Assembly: GCA_937988885.1 (NCBI GenBank)
Contig: CALKHR010000106.1
Span: 1 to 18,423 of the forward strand
Direction: 5' to 3'
From: an uncultured Roseiflexaceae bacterium
GTDB taxonomy: Bacteria > Chloroflexota > Chloroflexia > Chloroflexales > Roseiflexaceae
Length of the DNA stretch: 18,423 nucleotides
Positions 6,689 to 13,023 of this stretch are shown in pieces; position 1 is the stretch's first letter, and each line of letters begins with the position of its first letter. The notes below the pieces were generated by a model that did not search any database, had not been told where the DNA came from, and was given only the letters and a program-made list of their open reading frames with translations. Both the position numbers and the translations under genes were made by a program.

Positions 6689-8149
6689 TCATCGTGCATC
6701 GTACAGGGCGCGAATGATATTGGGTGAGATCAATCCTTCGATCAGCGATGCAATGAAGATGAGCGGCAGCACAACCAGCACCCATACCTTGAAGAATTGC
6801 GCCAGCGACCACAAAATATTCTGGCCGACCGTGAAGCCCTTCGGCGGCGACATCAGCGAAGCGCCGATCCGAATGCCCAACGCAGAGCACAAAATCGCAG
6901 TCGGTAGCTCGACGATCCCGTGCGGCACCACATAGCTCAGCAAAAAGGTGAGCGGGCTATCCGGCGTGAGCGCCGTCCAACTGCCGCCGCGCGATGCCAA
7001 TGTGCTGGCCACAAAGCTCACCTGCGCGAACGCGACGGCGGGCACCATAAAGGAGAAGGTGCCAAACACAAACAGCGAGAAGATGCTGGAGAAGAGCGTC
7101 ACCCGCATGTTGTTGGCGAAGACATAGGCTACCAATCCCAAACCGGGTGCGGGCGATGAGCCAACATTGCTGAGATAACGCTCGAACCCGCGCACCTCGA
7201 AGTTTTGGCCGATATAGCCGCCGCTCAGCGCGCCTGCTAGCGCCGCGAGCAGCGCCACACCTAGCGGCAAGCGGTATTCGCGCAGCAACGCAGGGAGCTC
7301 CTGGCGATAAAAGCGGCTGAGCGAGAGCTTCGCGCCGCTGTACAGGTCGGGCGTCACACCGGCGGGCTGATATTCCCGCAGGAACGTGGTAAAGGTGCGC
7401 TTGACATGCCGCAGGTTCAGTTGCTCGTGCTCGCGCGACAAAATCTCCTCGCGGTTGAACGCGCCCATACCCGTGCGGATCAGCGCGATCGCGATCACGC
7501 TCAGCAGCAGCACCACGATCAGCAGCACATCCCAGCGCCGACCGATCATCAGCAGCGCTTCGAGCTGCACGATCGCCGCCGTGGGCAGCAGCACAAAGCT
7601 CGCCAACAGGTTAGCAGCGCGCACGCTGGTGGTGTGGGTCGAGATGATGATCGCGCCAGCCACCATCACCACCGCCTTCGCCAGGATCAGCAGGACGACG
7701 ATGATAAAAAATTGGAAGGTCAAGCCTGGCCCGAACAGATCGGGGCGTGAGATACGCAGCGTAAACGCGAACACGCTCATCGCCACGCCCGACGACAGCA
7801 GCGGCGGCAGCAACGACGAGATGAGCTTGCCGAGGTACAGCGTGCTATCGCTGATCGGCATCGCCAACAGCGATTCCAAGCTGTTGCGCTCGCGCTCGCC
7901 AACGAACGTTTCGAGCGCCGTGATCAGCGAGAACGATGCGGGGATAAACCCAACCAACAGCATTGCGAAGGGCACCAGCAACACAATCGTGTTAGCGTCA
8001 CCCACAAAGTCGATGGCAAACCCCGCCGCCGCGATCAGCAGTTGCGGCAGGATAAACGACAGAATGAACATCGGGGCCAGGATACGCCAATCGGTTAGCG
8101 TATCGTTCACCTCGCGGTAAGCGATCGTGCGGATAGCGCTCAAGCTCAT
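6689..8149 (-). CDS. ABC-2 type permease fused to a SpoIIM-like membrane domain
   Basis: This 486-residue membrane protein has two parts. Residues 1-230 are an ABC-2/NatB-type permease: a first helix around 25-45, further spans at 52-80, 110-130, 145-170, 180-200 and 208-225, and the GERERNSLESLLAMPIS step (84-100) common to ABC-2 exporters. Residues about 285-480 match the stage II sporulation protein M (DUF95) pattern: a start helix LPLGVALLAALAGALSGG, FANNMRVTL (344-352), a long hydrophobic pair, and VPHGIVELP (408-416), where the conserved His-x-x-x-Glu lies. A hydrophilic linker joins them. The gene overlaps the ATPase gene by 4 nt (ATGA), so the two are translated together. The pair probably exports or extracts an unknown substrate. 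SpoIIM domains also occur in non-sporulating bacteria, so sporulation is not implied. Confidence 0.85.
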   Translation of the reverse strand: MSLSAIRTIAYREVNDTLTDWRILAPMFILSFILPQLLIAAAGFAIDFVGDANTIVLLVPFAMLLVGFIPASFSLITALETFVGERERNSLESLLAMPISDSTLYLGKLISSLLPPLLSSGVAMSVFAFTLRISRPDLFGPGLTFQFFIIVVLLILAKAVVMVAGAIIISTHTTSVRAANLLASFVLLPTAAIVQLEALLMIGRRWDVLLIVVLLLSVIAIALIRTGMGAFNREEILSREHEQLNLRHVKRTFTTFLREYQPAGVTPDLYSGAKLSLSRFYRQELPALLREYRLPLGVALLAALAGALSGGYIGQNFEVRGFERYLSNVGSSPAPGLGLVAYVFANNMRVTLFSSIFSLFVFGTFSFMVPAVAFAQVSFVASTLASRGGSWTALTPDSPLTFLLSYVVPHGIVELPTAILCSALGIRIGASLMSPPKGFTVGQNILWSLAQFFKVWVLVVLPLIFIASLIEGLISPNIIRALYDAR

Positions 8150-9168
8150 CCCCGTACCTCCTCAACTTCGGATTCTGCTTCGTCGATGGTTGCTTCGGCG
8201 GGAGTGAGCGCTTCGGCACTACCGTTGCTCTGGCTCCACGTGCCGCGATCTACGTGTTGTGCGGAGACGATGCTGAGGTAGACATCCTCTAAGCTGCGGG
8301 GCAATTCCGCGAGCGATACCAACGGCACATCGTGTTCGGCCAAGCGTGCGGCGATCTGCGGGTTGATATGGCGCGCATCCTCGTTGCGGAACCGCAGCCA
8401 ATCTTCGCCAACCTCCTCGATCGGGGCGAGATCCTGGATCAATGGCACGGCGCGGCTACTCGATGTTGCGAGGCGCAGCTCCCAAACGGGCGTGCCCATC
8501 AACTGCTGGGTAAGTTGTGGGATGGTGCCCTCGGCCACGATCGTGCCGCCGCGTACGATTGCGATGCGGTCGGCCAACACCTCAGCCTCGGTGAGGTTAT
8601 GCGTCGTGAGCAAGATGGTGCGGCGGGCGGCCCGTAGGTCTGCGATAGCGTCGCGCACCGTGCGGGCGCTGTGGGGGTCCATCGCAGTGGTTGGCTCGTC
8701 GAGGTACAACACGGGCGGATCGTGGATCAGCGCGCGGATCAGCGCTACCTTTTGCTTCATGCCCTTCGAATAGCTATCGAGGCGTTTCTCTCGCGCTTCC
8801 CACAGGCCGAACTGTTTAAGCAAGGCCACGCTGCGTTTTTCGCAATCGACCTTATTCATGCCTTGGAGCGCACCGAAAAACGCCAGGTATTCGAGTGGGC
8901 GCATCCGCATATACAAGCCGGGGAACTCGGTCAGCAGGCCAACGACGTGGCGCACCTCACGCGCGTGTGTGACGATGTCGAAGCCCGCCACGGTCGCTCG
9001 ACCGCTCGACGGTTTGAGGATCGCCCCGAGCATACGCACTGTTGTTGTTTTGCCCGCACCGTTCGGCCCCAGCAAGGCCACCACCTCACCTGCGCCAATC
9101 GAGAGCGAGATATCGCGGACAGCTTGGAACGAGCCAAAGACTTTGTGGAGGTTGACAGCTTCGATCAT
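8146..9168 (-). CDS. ABC transporter ATP-binding protein
   Basis: This 340-residue ATPase powers the permease encoded just downstream. It shows Walker A GPNGAGKT (34-41), a Q-loop-region Glu81 in LLTEFPG, the signature YSKGMKQK (133-140) in place of LSGGQ, Walker B VLYLDEPTTAMD (153-164), and the switch His190 in TTHN. The relaxed signature is common in NatA/CcmA-like exporters that pair with ABC-2 permeases. The last 110 residues form a C-terminal extension ending in an acidic, Glu-rich tail (from about 315), as in antibiotic and Na+ exporters of this type. The start at 9168 has AAGGAG 5 nt upstream. The substrate cannot be told from sequence. Confidence 0.93.
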   Translation of the reverse strand: MIEAVNLHKVFGSFQAVRDISLSIGAGEVVALLGPNGAGKTTTVRMLGAILKPSSGRATVAGFDIVTHAREVRHVVGLLTEFPGLYMRMRPLEYLAFFGALQGMNKVDCEKRSVALLKQFGLWEAREKRLDSYSKGMKQKVALIRALIHDPPVLYLDEPTTAMDPHSARTVRDAIADLRAARRTILLTTHNLTEAEVLADRIAIVRGGTIVAEGTIPQLTQQLMGTPVWELRLATSSSRAVPLIQDLAPIEEVGEDWLRFRNEDARHINPQIAARLAEHDVPLVSLAELPRSLEDVYLSIVSAQHVDRGTWSQSNGSAEALTPAEATIDEAESEVEEVRG

Positions 9169-9273
9169 CTAGGCTCCTTTTGATCATGTTGGGTGGTGAA
9201 CCGATGTCGGCTGGGATGTGCGGCGTATAACGAACGTCTTCATCTGTCCCGCCGCATATTGTGGCTCGATATT

Positions 9274-9282
9274 AGTATACCA
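9274..9282 (-). promoter_or_regulatory. Extended -10 promoter of the ABC transporter genes
   Basis: The minus strand reads TGG then TATACT (9274-9279), an extended -10. A -35 at 18 bp (TTGCTC) matches only in TTG. Transcription would start near 9267 and leave a leader of about 98 nt before the ATG at 9168. Confidence 0.45.
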
Positions 9283-9679
9283 GCATGCGAATTGGATGAG
9301 CAATGCCGTAAGTGCTTGACTCGTTGCGAAGTAGAGTCAAGAACCGACAAAGTTTGATCATCGGCGAGCTACTGGAAGAATATGAGCATATTCTGATGTG
9401 GTTTGTTGGAGTACTGCCCACTGAACGGGGTGTGGTGAAAGAGGAATCATGCGCGCAATGAAGCAGTTGGGCAGTGTGCGGATCTGTAAGGGATGAAACT
9501 GGGATGGAGACACGCAGACTGCCCAACCATTCGCGGTAGGATATGCGTCGCTGCTATCTCACCGAGTTATAACCACTCTGAACGGTGTTGGGCCGGAGTG
9601 GCGTCTACTGGTTAGAAACCTTGGATGATGTGTGACACCACAACGGTCCTCTCCAGAGACAATACCAAGAGAATGGTCC
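9283..9679. other. Non-coding stretch rich in inverted repeats
   Basis: I see no convincing gene between the ABC promoter and the end of the RRM gene; the open frames here are short, Ser-rich and lack ribosome binding sites. The stretch holds three clear inverted repeats. CTTGACTC (9315-9322) is matched at 9334-9341. A palindrome with 8-bp arms, AGAATATG (9377-9384) and CATATTCT (9387-9394), has a 2-bp centre. A 15-bp pair (9466-9480 with 9513-9527, 14 of 15 matching) spans a 32-nt loop. The first two sit 50-130 bp upstream of the ABC promoter and could be operators. Confidence 0.5.
9573..9601 (-). terminator. Possible intrinsic terminator of the RRM gene
   Basis: On the minus strand CCACTC-CGG, a 7-nt loop, CCG, then GAGTGG forms a stem of 6 plus 3 bp with an internal bulge, followed by TTATAACT. 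The stem lies about 80 nt after the stop. The T-tract is poor, so this is a weak call. Confidence 0.3.
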
Positions 9680-9958
9680 CTAGTAGCGATCGCGACGGGG
9701 ACCGCGTGAATCGCGCTTATCTTCGGCTTCGCTCACACGAATGGCCCGTCCGTCGATCTCCTGGCCGTGCAAAGCAGAGATAACTGCTTGAATATCAACG
9801 GCTTCGATTTCCACAAAGCCGAAGCCGCGCGAGCGACCGCTATCGCGATCTGTGATCACGCGTGCGCTGGTGACGTTGCCATGTGGCTGGAAGATTTCTT
9901 CCAATTGAACGTCTCCGACACTCCACGGCAAATTGCCAACAAAGAGCTTGGCATTCAT
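9680..9958 (-). CDS. Small RRM-type RNA-binding protein
   Basis: This 92-residue protein is essentially one RNA recognition motif. RNP2 is LFVGNL (5-10) and RNP1 is RGFGFVEI (44-51), each with the aromatic positions that stack on RNA bases. After the RRM (about 4-77) comes a short charged Arg/Asp/Gly tail ending RRDRY. Such single-RRM proteins with a basic tail are known from cyanobacteria and other bacteria, where several are induced by cold and thought to act as RNA chaperones. The ATG at 9958 follows AAAGGAG by 9 nt. The gene stands alone, has its own extended -10 promoter, and carries an unusually long, structured leader, which points to post-transcriptional control. The family call is firm; the RNA targets are unknown. 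Confidence 0.95.
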   Translation of the reverse strand: MNAKLFVGNLPWSVGDVQLEEIFQPHGNVTSARVITDRDSGRSRGFGFVEIEAVDIQAVISALHGQEIDGRAIRVSEAEDKRDSRGPRRDRY

Positions 9959-10207
9959 CCGAACAGACTCCTTTGTTCCTTGGGAGAGGAACTTTCTACA
10001 TAATGTGCGAACCCGTGACGAGCAGATACGCGCATTGCAACACAGTCTTTGACGATCACTTAACGACCAAATACGACTCGTCTCGCATTTGGTACATCGC
10101 TTCGAGATAGCAAGGGAAACGTGGCGCTCGAGCGAGGGGGGATATGAGCAAGGGGACGGGGTGGTGTAGCTAGCACCACACTCATATCGACCGTAAGTTA
10201 ACCATCA
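9959..10207 (-). promoter_or_regulatory. Long structured 5' leader of the RRM gene
   Basis: From the inferred start near 10207 to the ATG the leader is about 248 nt. It can form an outer stem GATATGAG/CTCATATC (10181-10188 with 10141-10148) enclosing GTGGTG/CACCAC (10161-10166, 10174-10179) and a 12-nt one-sided bulge. A mid hairpin CCAAAT/ATTTGG (10068-10073, 10088-10093) has inner CGA/TCG pairs. A hairpin GTTCCT/AGGAAC (9975-9980, 9987-9992) sits 1-2 nt upstream of the ribosome binding site. The loop of this last stem contains CTCC, which could pair with the GGAG of that site. The layout resembles leaders of cold-shock mRNAs. No ORF with a ribosome binding site was found in it. Confidence 0.45.
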
Positions 10208-10213
10208 ACAATT

Positions 10214-10222
10214 AGTATAGCA
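10214..10222 (-). promoter_or_regulatory. Extended -10 promoter of the RRM gene
   Basis: The minus strand reads TGC then TATACT (10214-10219). No -35 with useful similarity is present 16-18 bp upstream. It faces away from the mreB promoter, whose -10 lies about 65 bp to the right. Confidence 0.55.
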
Positions 10223-10281
10223 TATCTCGAACCAGAATGGGGGTTGTCATTGATATGTCAGGAAAGTATCAGAGTAAGATG

Positions 10282-10290
10282 TGCTATAAT
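10282..10290 (+). promoter_or_regulatory. Extended -10 promoter upstream of mreB
   Basis: The plus strand reads TGC then a perfect TATAAT (10285-10290), a full extended -10, with no clear -35. A start near 10297 gives a leader of about 157 nt. The leader contains the palindrome GGTTA-TAG-TAACC (10350-10362). Confidence 0.6.
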
Positions 10291-10421
10291 AGCCGCAATT
10301 GTGCTACAAGAAAGCTATTTAACGCCGATCGTTAGGGATTCGCACGCCAGGTTATAGTAACCATTATCATTGCAGTGCGGTTATTTTTCCTGTTTTGTTT
10401 ATTCCCGCGTCGTCGTCATCG

Positions 10422-10430
10422 TGCTATAGT
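10422..10430 (+). promoter_or_regulatory. Possible second, mreB-proximal promoter
   Basis: The plus strand reads TGC then TATAGT (10425-10430), another extended -10. Transcription would begin near 10437, leaving only about 17 nt that just cover the mreB ribosome binding site. No -35 is visible. Confidence 0.3.
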
Positions 10431-10453
10431 TCGTGGTTTTAAGGGAGAGCATT

Positions 10454-11533
10454 GTGGCGTTCAATCCTCTGAATACAATGCTTGGGGCATTTAGTCGCGA
10501 TCTCGGGATCGACCTGGGCACGGCTAACACGCTGGTACATGTGCGCGGCAAGGGTATCGTCATTAGCGAACCATCTGTTGTTGCTATCGATAAACGGACC
10601 AAGAGTGTAAAAGCGGTTGGTGCTGAAGCCAAAGCAATGGTTGGCAAGACCCCCGCTAATATTATTGCTGTTCGGCCTCTCAAGGATGGCGTGATTGCCG
10701 ACTTCGATGTGGTCGAAAAAATGATCAAGCATTTTATTGAGAAAGCGCACGATCGTCGTCCGCTAGGTGTGATTTCCCCGCGCCCCCGTGTGGTGATTGG
10801 CGTTCCCTCAGGTGTAACACAAGTCGAGATGCACGCGGCTCGTGACGCTGCCCTCAATGCGAGTGCCCGCGAAGCCTATGTGGTCGAGGAGCCAATGGCT
10901 GCCGCGATCGGCGCTGGCCTGCCCGTTGATGAGCCGATGGGCTCGATGATCGTCGATATCGGTGGTGGTACCACCGAGGTGGCGGTGATTTCGTTGGGCG
11001 GCTTGGTCATCAACAAGTCGTTGCGCACCGCTGGCGATGAGATCGATGAGGCGATCATCGCCTTCGCTCGTCGTGAGTATAACTTGCTGGTCGGCGAGCG
11101 TATGGCCGAGAAGGTCAAGATCGCCGCTGGTAGCGCGTATCCGCTCGACGAGGAGATCAAAGTTGTGTTGCGCGGTCGCGATATGCTGACGGGTCTGCCG
11201 AAGGCCGTTGAGGTTTCGAGCGTGGAGATCCGCGAGGGTATCGCTGGCCCTGTGAATACGATTGTCGCAGAAGTACGAGCAGCACTCGAAGAAACTCCGC
11301 CAGAGCTCGTCGCCGATATTATGGAGCATGGTATCATGCTTGCAGGCGGCGGCGCTCTGTTGCATGGTCTCAACCTGCGTATCGCTGCTGAAACCAAGAT
11401 GCCTGTGCATATTGCTACCGACCCGCTCTCGTGTGTGGCCCGCGGTGCTGGCATGATGGTCGAAAATATGCACAACCCAGTGTATCGCGATATTTTGACC
11501 AGTAGCCAACGTGGTCGTAAGGTGAGATATTAG
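10454..11533 (+). CDS. mreB: Rod-shape determining protein MreB
   Basis: MreB is the bacterial actin that forms membrane-associated filaments and guides lateral cell-wall synthesis. The phosphate-1 loop is GIDLGTANTLV near the N-terminus, phosphate-2 is DIGGGTTEVAVISLGG, and the adenosine motif is GIMLAGGGALL; the length of 359 residues is close to the family norm of about 345. I place the start at the GTG at 10454, because GGGAG lies 7 nt upstream. A GTG at 10433 would put the ribosome binding site inside the gene. The stretch NTMLGAF before the ATPase fold is the usual place for the N-terminal membrane helix. It is the first gene of mreBCD-mrdA. Confidence 0.98.
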   Translation: MAFNPLNTMLGAFSRDLGIDLGTANTLVHVRGKGIVISEPSVVAIDKRTKSVKAVGAEAKAMVGKTPANIIAVRPLKDGVIADFDVVEKMIKHFIEKAHDRRPLGVISPRPRVVIGVPSGVTQVEMHAARDAALNASAREAYVVEEPMAAAIGAGLPVDEPMGSMIVDIGGGTTEVAVISLGGLVINKSLRTAGDEIDEAIIAFARREYNLLVGERMAEKVKIAAGSAYPLDEEIKVVLRGRDMLTGLPKAVEVSSVEIREGIAGPVNTIVAEVRAALEETPPELVADIMEHGIMLAGGGALLHGLNLRIAAETKMPVHIATDPLSCVARGAGMMVENMHNPVYRDILTSSQRGRKVRY

Positions 11534-11539
11534 TTGCGG

Positions 11540-11598
11540 GTTTTGAGTTCCGCCTTGCTATGGGGCCATATGCCGCATCGTAAGGCGGAATCCAAAAC
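11540..11598 (+). other. Intergenic mRNA hairpin between mreB and mreC
   Basis: GTTTTG (11540-11545) pairs with CAAAAC (11593-11598), and TTCCGCCTT (11548-11556) with AAGGCGGAA (11582-11590), separated by a 2x2 internal loop. The apical part contains a smaller TATG/CATA stem. No T-tract follows on either strand, so it is more likely a processing, stability or attenuation element within the mre transcript than a full terminator. Confidence 0.5.
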
Positions 11599-11618
11599 TT
11601 CCAAACCCCCGGTTCGCT

Positions 11619-12512
11619 ATGCGCGATTTTGCCCGCAACCGTTCGAGTAGGCTCCCCCGTCCAACTCCATACCGATCTGCATTGCTAATACTGGCGATCT
11701 TTGTGGTCGCTGTATTGTTGTTGATCGCAGATCAGGCTGGCCTGCTTGGCCCTGTGCGCAGTCAGGCGGTATCGCTCTTGAGCCCCGTGCTGCAGAGCCT
11801 CAGCCGCGCCCGTGAGCAGTTGAGTGGTGTCAGCCAAGGGTTGACGGATGTCGAGCAGTTGAATGCGCGTATTCGCGAATTGGAAGCGCAGGTGAGCCAA
11901 CTCGAATCAGATCGGATCGCGAGCTTGGCGTTGCAGCAGGAGAATCAGCAACTTCGCGAGCAGCTTGCTATCGAGGCCAAACGCCCGTGGAAGTTGCTGG
12001 GGGTCGATGTGATCGCCCGTTCGCCCGACGAGGGCCGCCAAGTGTTGTTGCTCGGCGTTGGGAGCGAGCAGGGTGTCGAGCCTGGCATGGCCGTGATCGC
12101 CAAGGAGGGGAGCAGCCCCGAGACGCTGATCGGCATTGTCGAGCAGGTCGGCCCGCGCAGTTCGAGTGTGCTGCTCGTGACCGATTTCGCCAGCGTAGTC
12201 AGTGCGCTTGTGTATCATGAGAATCAGAACGCGCAGGGCATCGTCCAAGGGCGCTGGCAGACAGGTTCGCGTTTATCGCTCGAACAGGTCGAGCGCTCGA
12301 TCCCATTGGCAGCGGGCGATGTGGTGGTCACGGCTGGCTTATCGGCGCAGTTTAGTGCAGATCTGCCCCGCGCTGCGATCCCAAAGAATATTCCGATTGG
12401 GATTGTTGAAAGCGCTCAGAATAATGGGCATAGCCAAACGGCTGAAGTACGACCCTTTGTTGATCCGGAGCGAGTGCGCTACGTATGGGTGATTCTCAGC
12501 CACGGCGAATAG
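11619..12512 (+). CDS. mreC: Rod-shape determining protein MreC
   Basis: MreC is a bitopic membrane protein that links MreB filaments to the periplasmic wall-synthesis enzymes and activates PBP2. The 297 residues show a basic N-terminus, one membrane helix (about 20-38), a coiled coil (about 60-118, LNARIRELEAQVSQLESD), and the double beta-barrel domain with GSEQGVEPGMAV, VLLVTDFAS and GIV repeats. The length is normal for the family. The ATG at 11619 has no good ribosome binding site, and the preceding 85 nt hold a large hairpin, so its translation may be limited relative to mreB. Its 3' end overlaps mreD by 28 nt. Confidence 0.95.
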   Translation: MRDFARNRSSRLPRPTPYRSALLILAIFVVAVLLLIADQAGLLGPVRSQAVSLLSPVLQSLSRAREQLSGVSQGLTDVEQLNARIRELEAQVSQLESDRIASLALQQENQQLREQLAIEAKRPWKLLGVDVIARSPDEGRQVLLLGVGSEQGVEPGMAVIAKEGSSPETLIGIVEQVGPRSSSVLLVTDFASVVSALVYHENQNAQGIVQGRWQTGSRLSLEQVERSIPLAAGDVVVTAGLSAQFSADLPRAAIPKNIPIGIVESAQNNGHSQTAEVRPFVDPERVRYVWVILSHGE

Positions 12513-13015
12513 AGGAATTTGTCGCACGTGAGATTGCTCTCGCGCTGATGTTGTTGGCCTTAGTGCTCGTTCAATCGGCGCTGTTGCTGCCAACGACACT
12601 AAGCCCGCTGTTGGTGCTGATGTTGTGCCGTAGCCTGCTTGTGGGGCCTGCAAGCGCATCGCGGTGGGCATTGTACGGCGGACTCAGTCTCGATCTGATG
12701 GCATCGAGCTTCTTGGGTACGCATACGATTGCGCTGTTATCTGCCTTATTGCTGCCTTGGTGGCTGCTTTCGCGGCTCAGCCGCAGCAATTGGCTTTTGC
12801 CGATCCTCGGCGTGGGCATTGGCGCAACGATCTATTACGCGGTGCTCGGCTTGCTTACCTCGTGGCTCGTTGCGCCGGTGCCTGCCCAAATCTACGGCTT
12901 GATTGTGGTCCTCCCAGGCGTGCTCCTAGCGCTCATTCCTTCATTGCCAGTGTATCTGTGTATGCGATGGTTGGAGGAGCGCCGACGCGGTGAGGTACCT
13001 ATCGAGATTTACTAA
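12485..13015 (+). CDS. mreD: Rod-shape determining protein MreD
   Basis: MreD is a small polytopic membrane partner of MreC in the elongasome. The 176 residues contain five to six hydrophobic segments (about 16-36, 40-55, 58-75, 78-95, 103-125 and 135-160) and end in a basic Arg-rich tail, as in the family. The reading starts inside mreC (28-nt overlap), consistent with coupled translation; the ribosome binding site is not obvious. Sequence conservation in MreD is low, so the call leans on topology, length and its place between mreC and mrdA. Confidence 0.88.
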   Translation: MGDSQPRRIEEFVAREIALALMLLALVLVQSALLLPTTLSPLLVLMLCRSLLVGPASASRWALYGGLSLDLMASSFLGTHTIALLSALLLPWWLLSRLSRSNWLLPILGVGIGATIYYAVLGLLTSWLVAPVPAQIYGLIVVLPGVLLALIPSLPVYLCMRWLEERRRGEVPIEIY

Positions 13016-13023
13016 GGTACGTC

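Noticed and set aside
9272..9526. 84-codon open frame on the minus strand
   Set aside because: No ribosome binding site, Ser/Thr-rich low-complexity product, and it runs across three inverted repeats and the ABC promoter.
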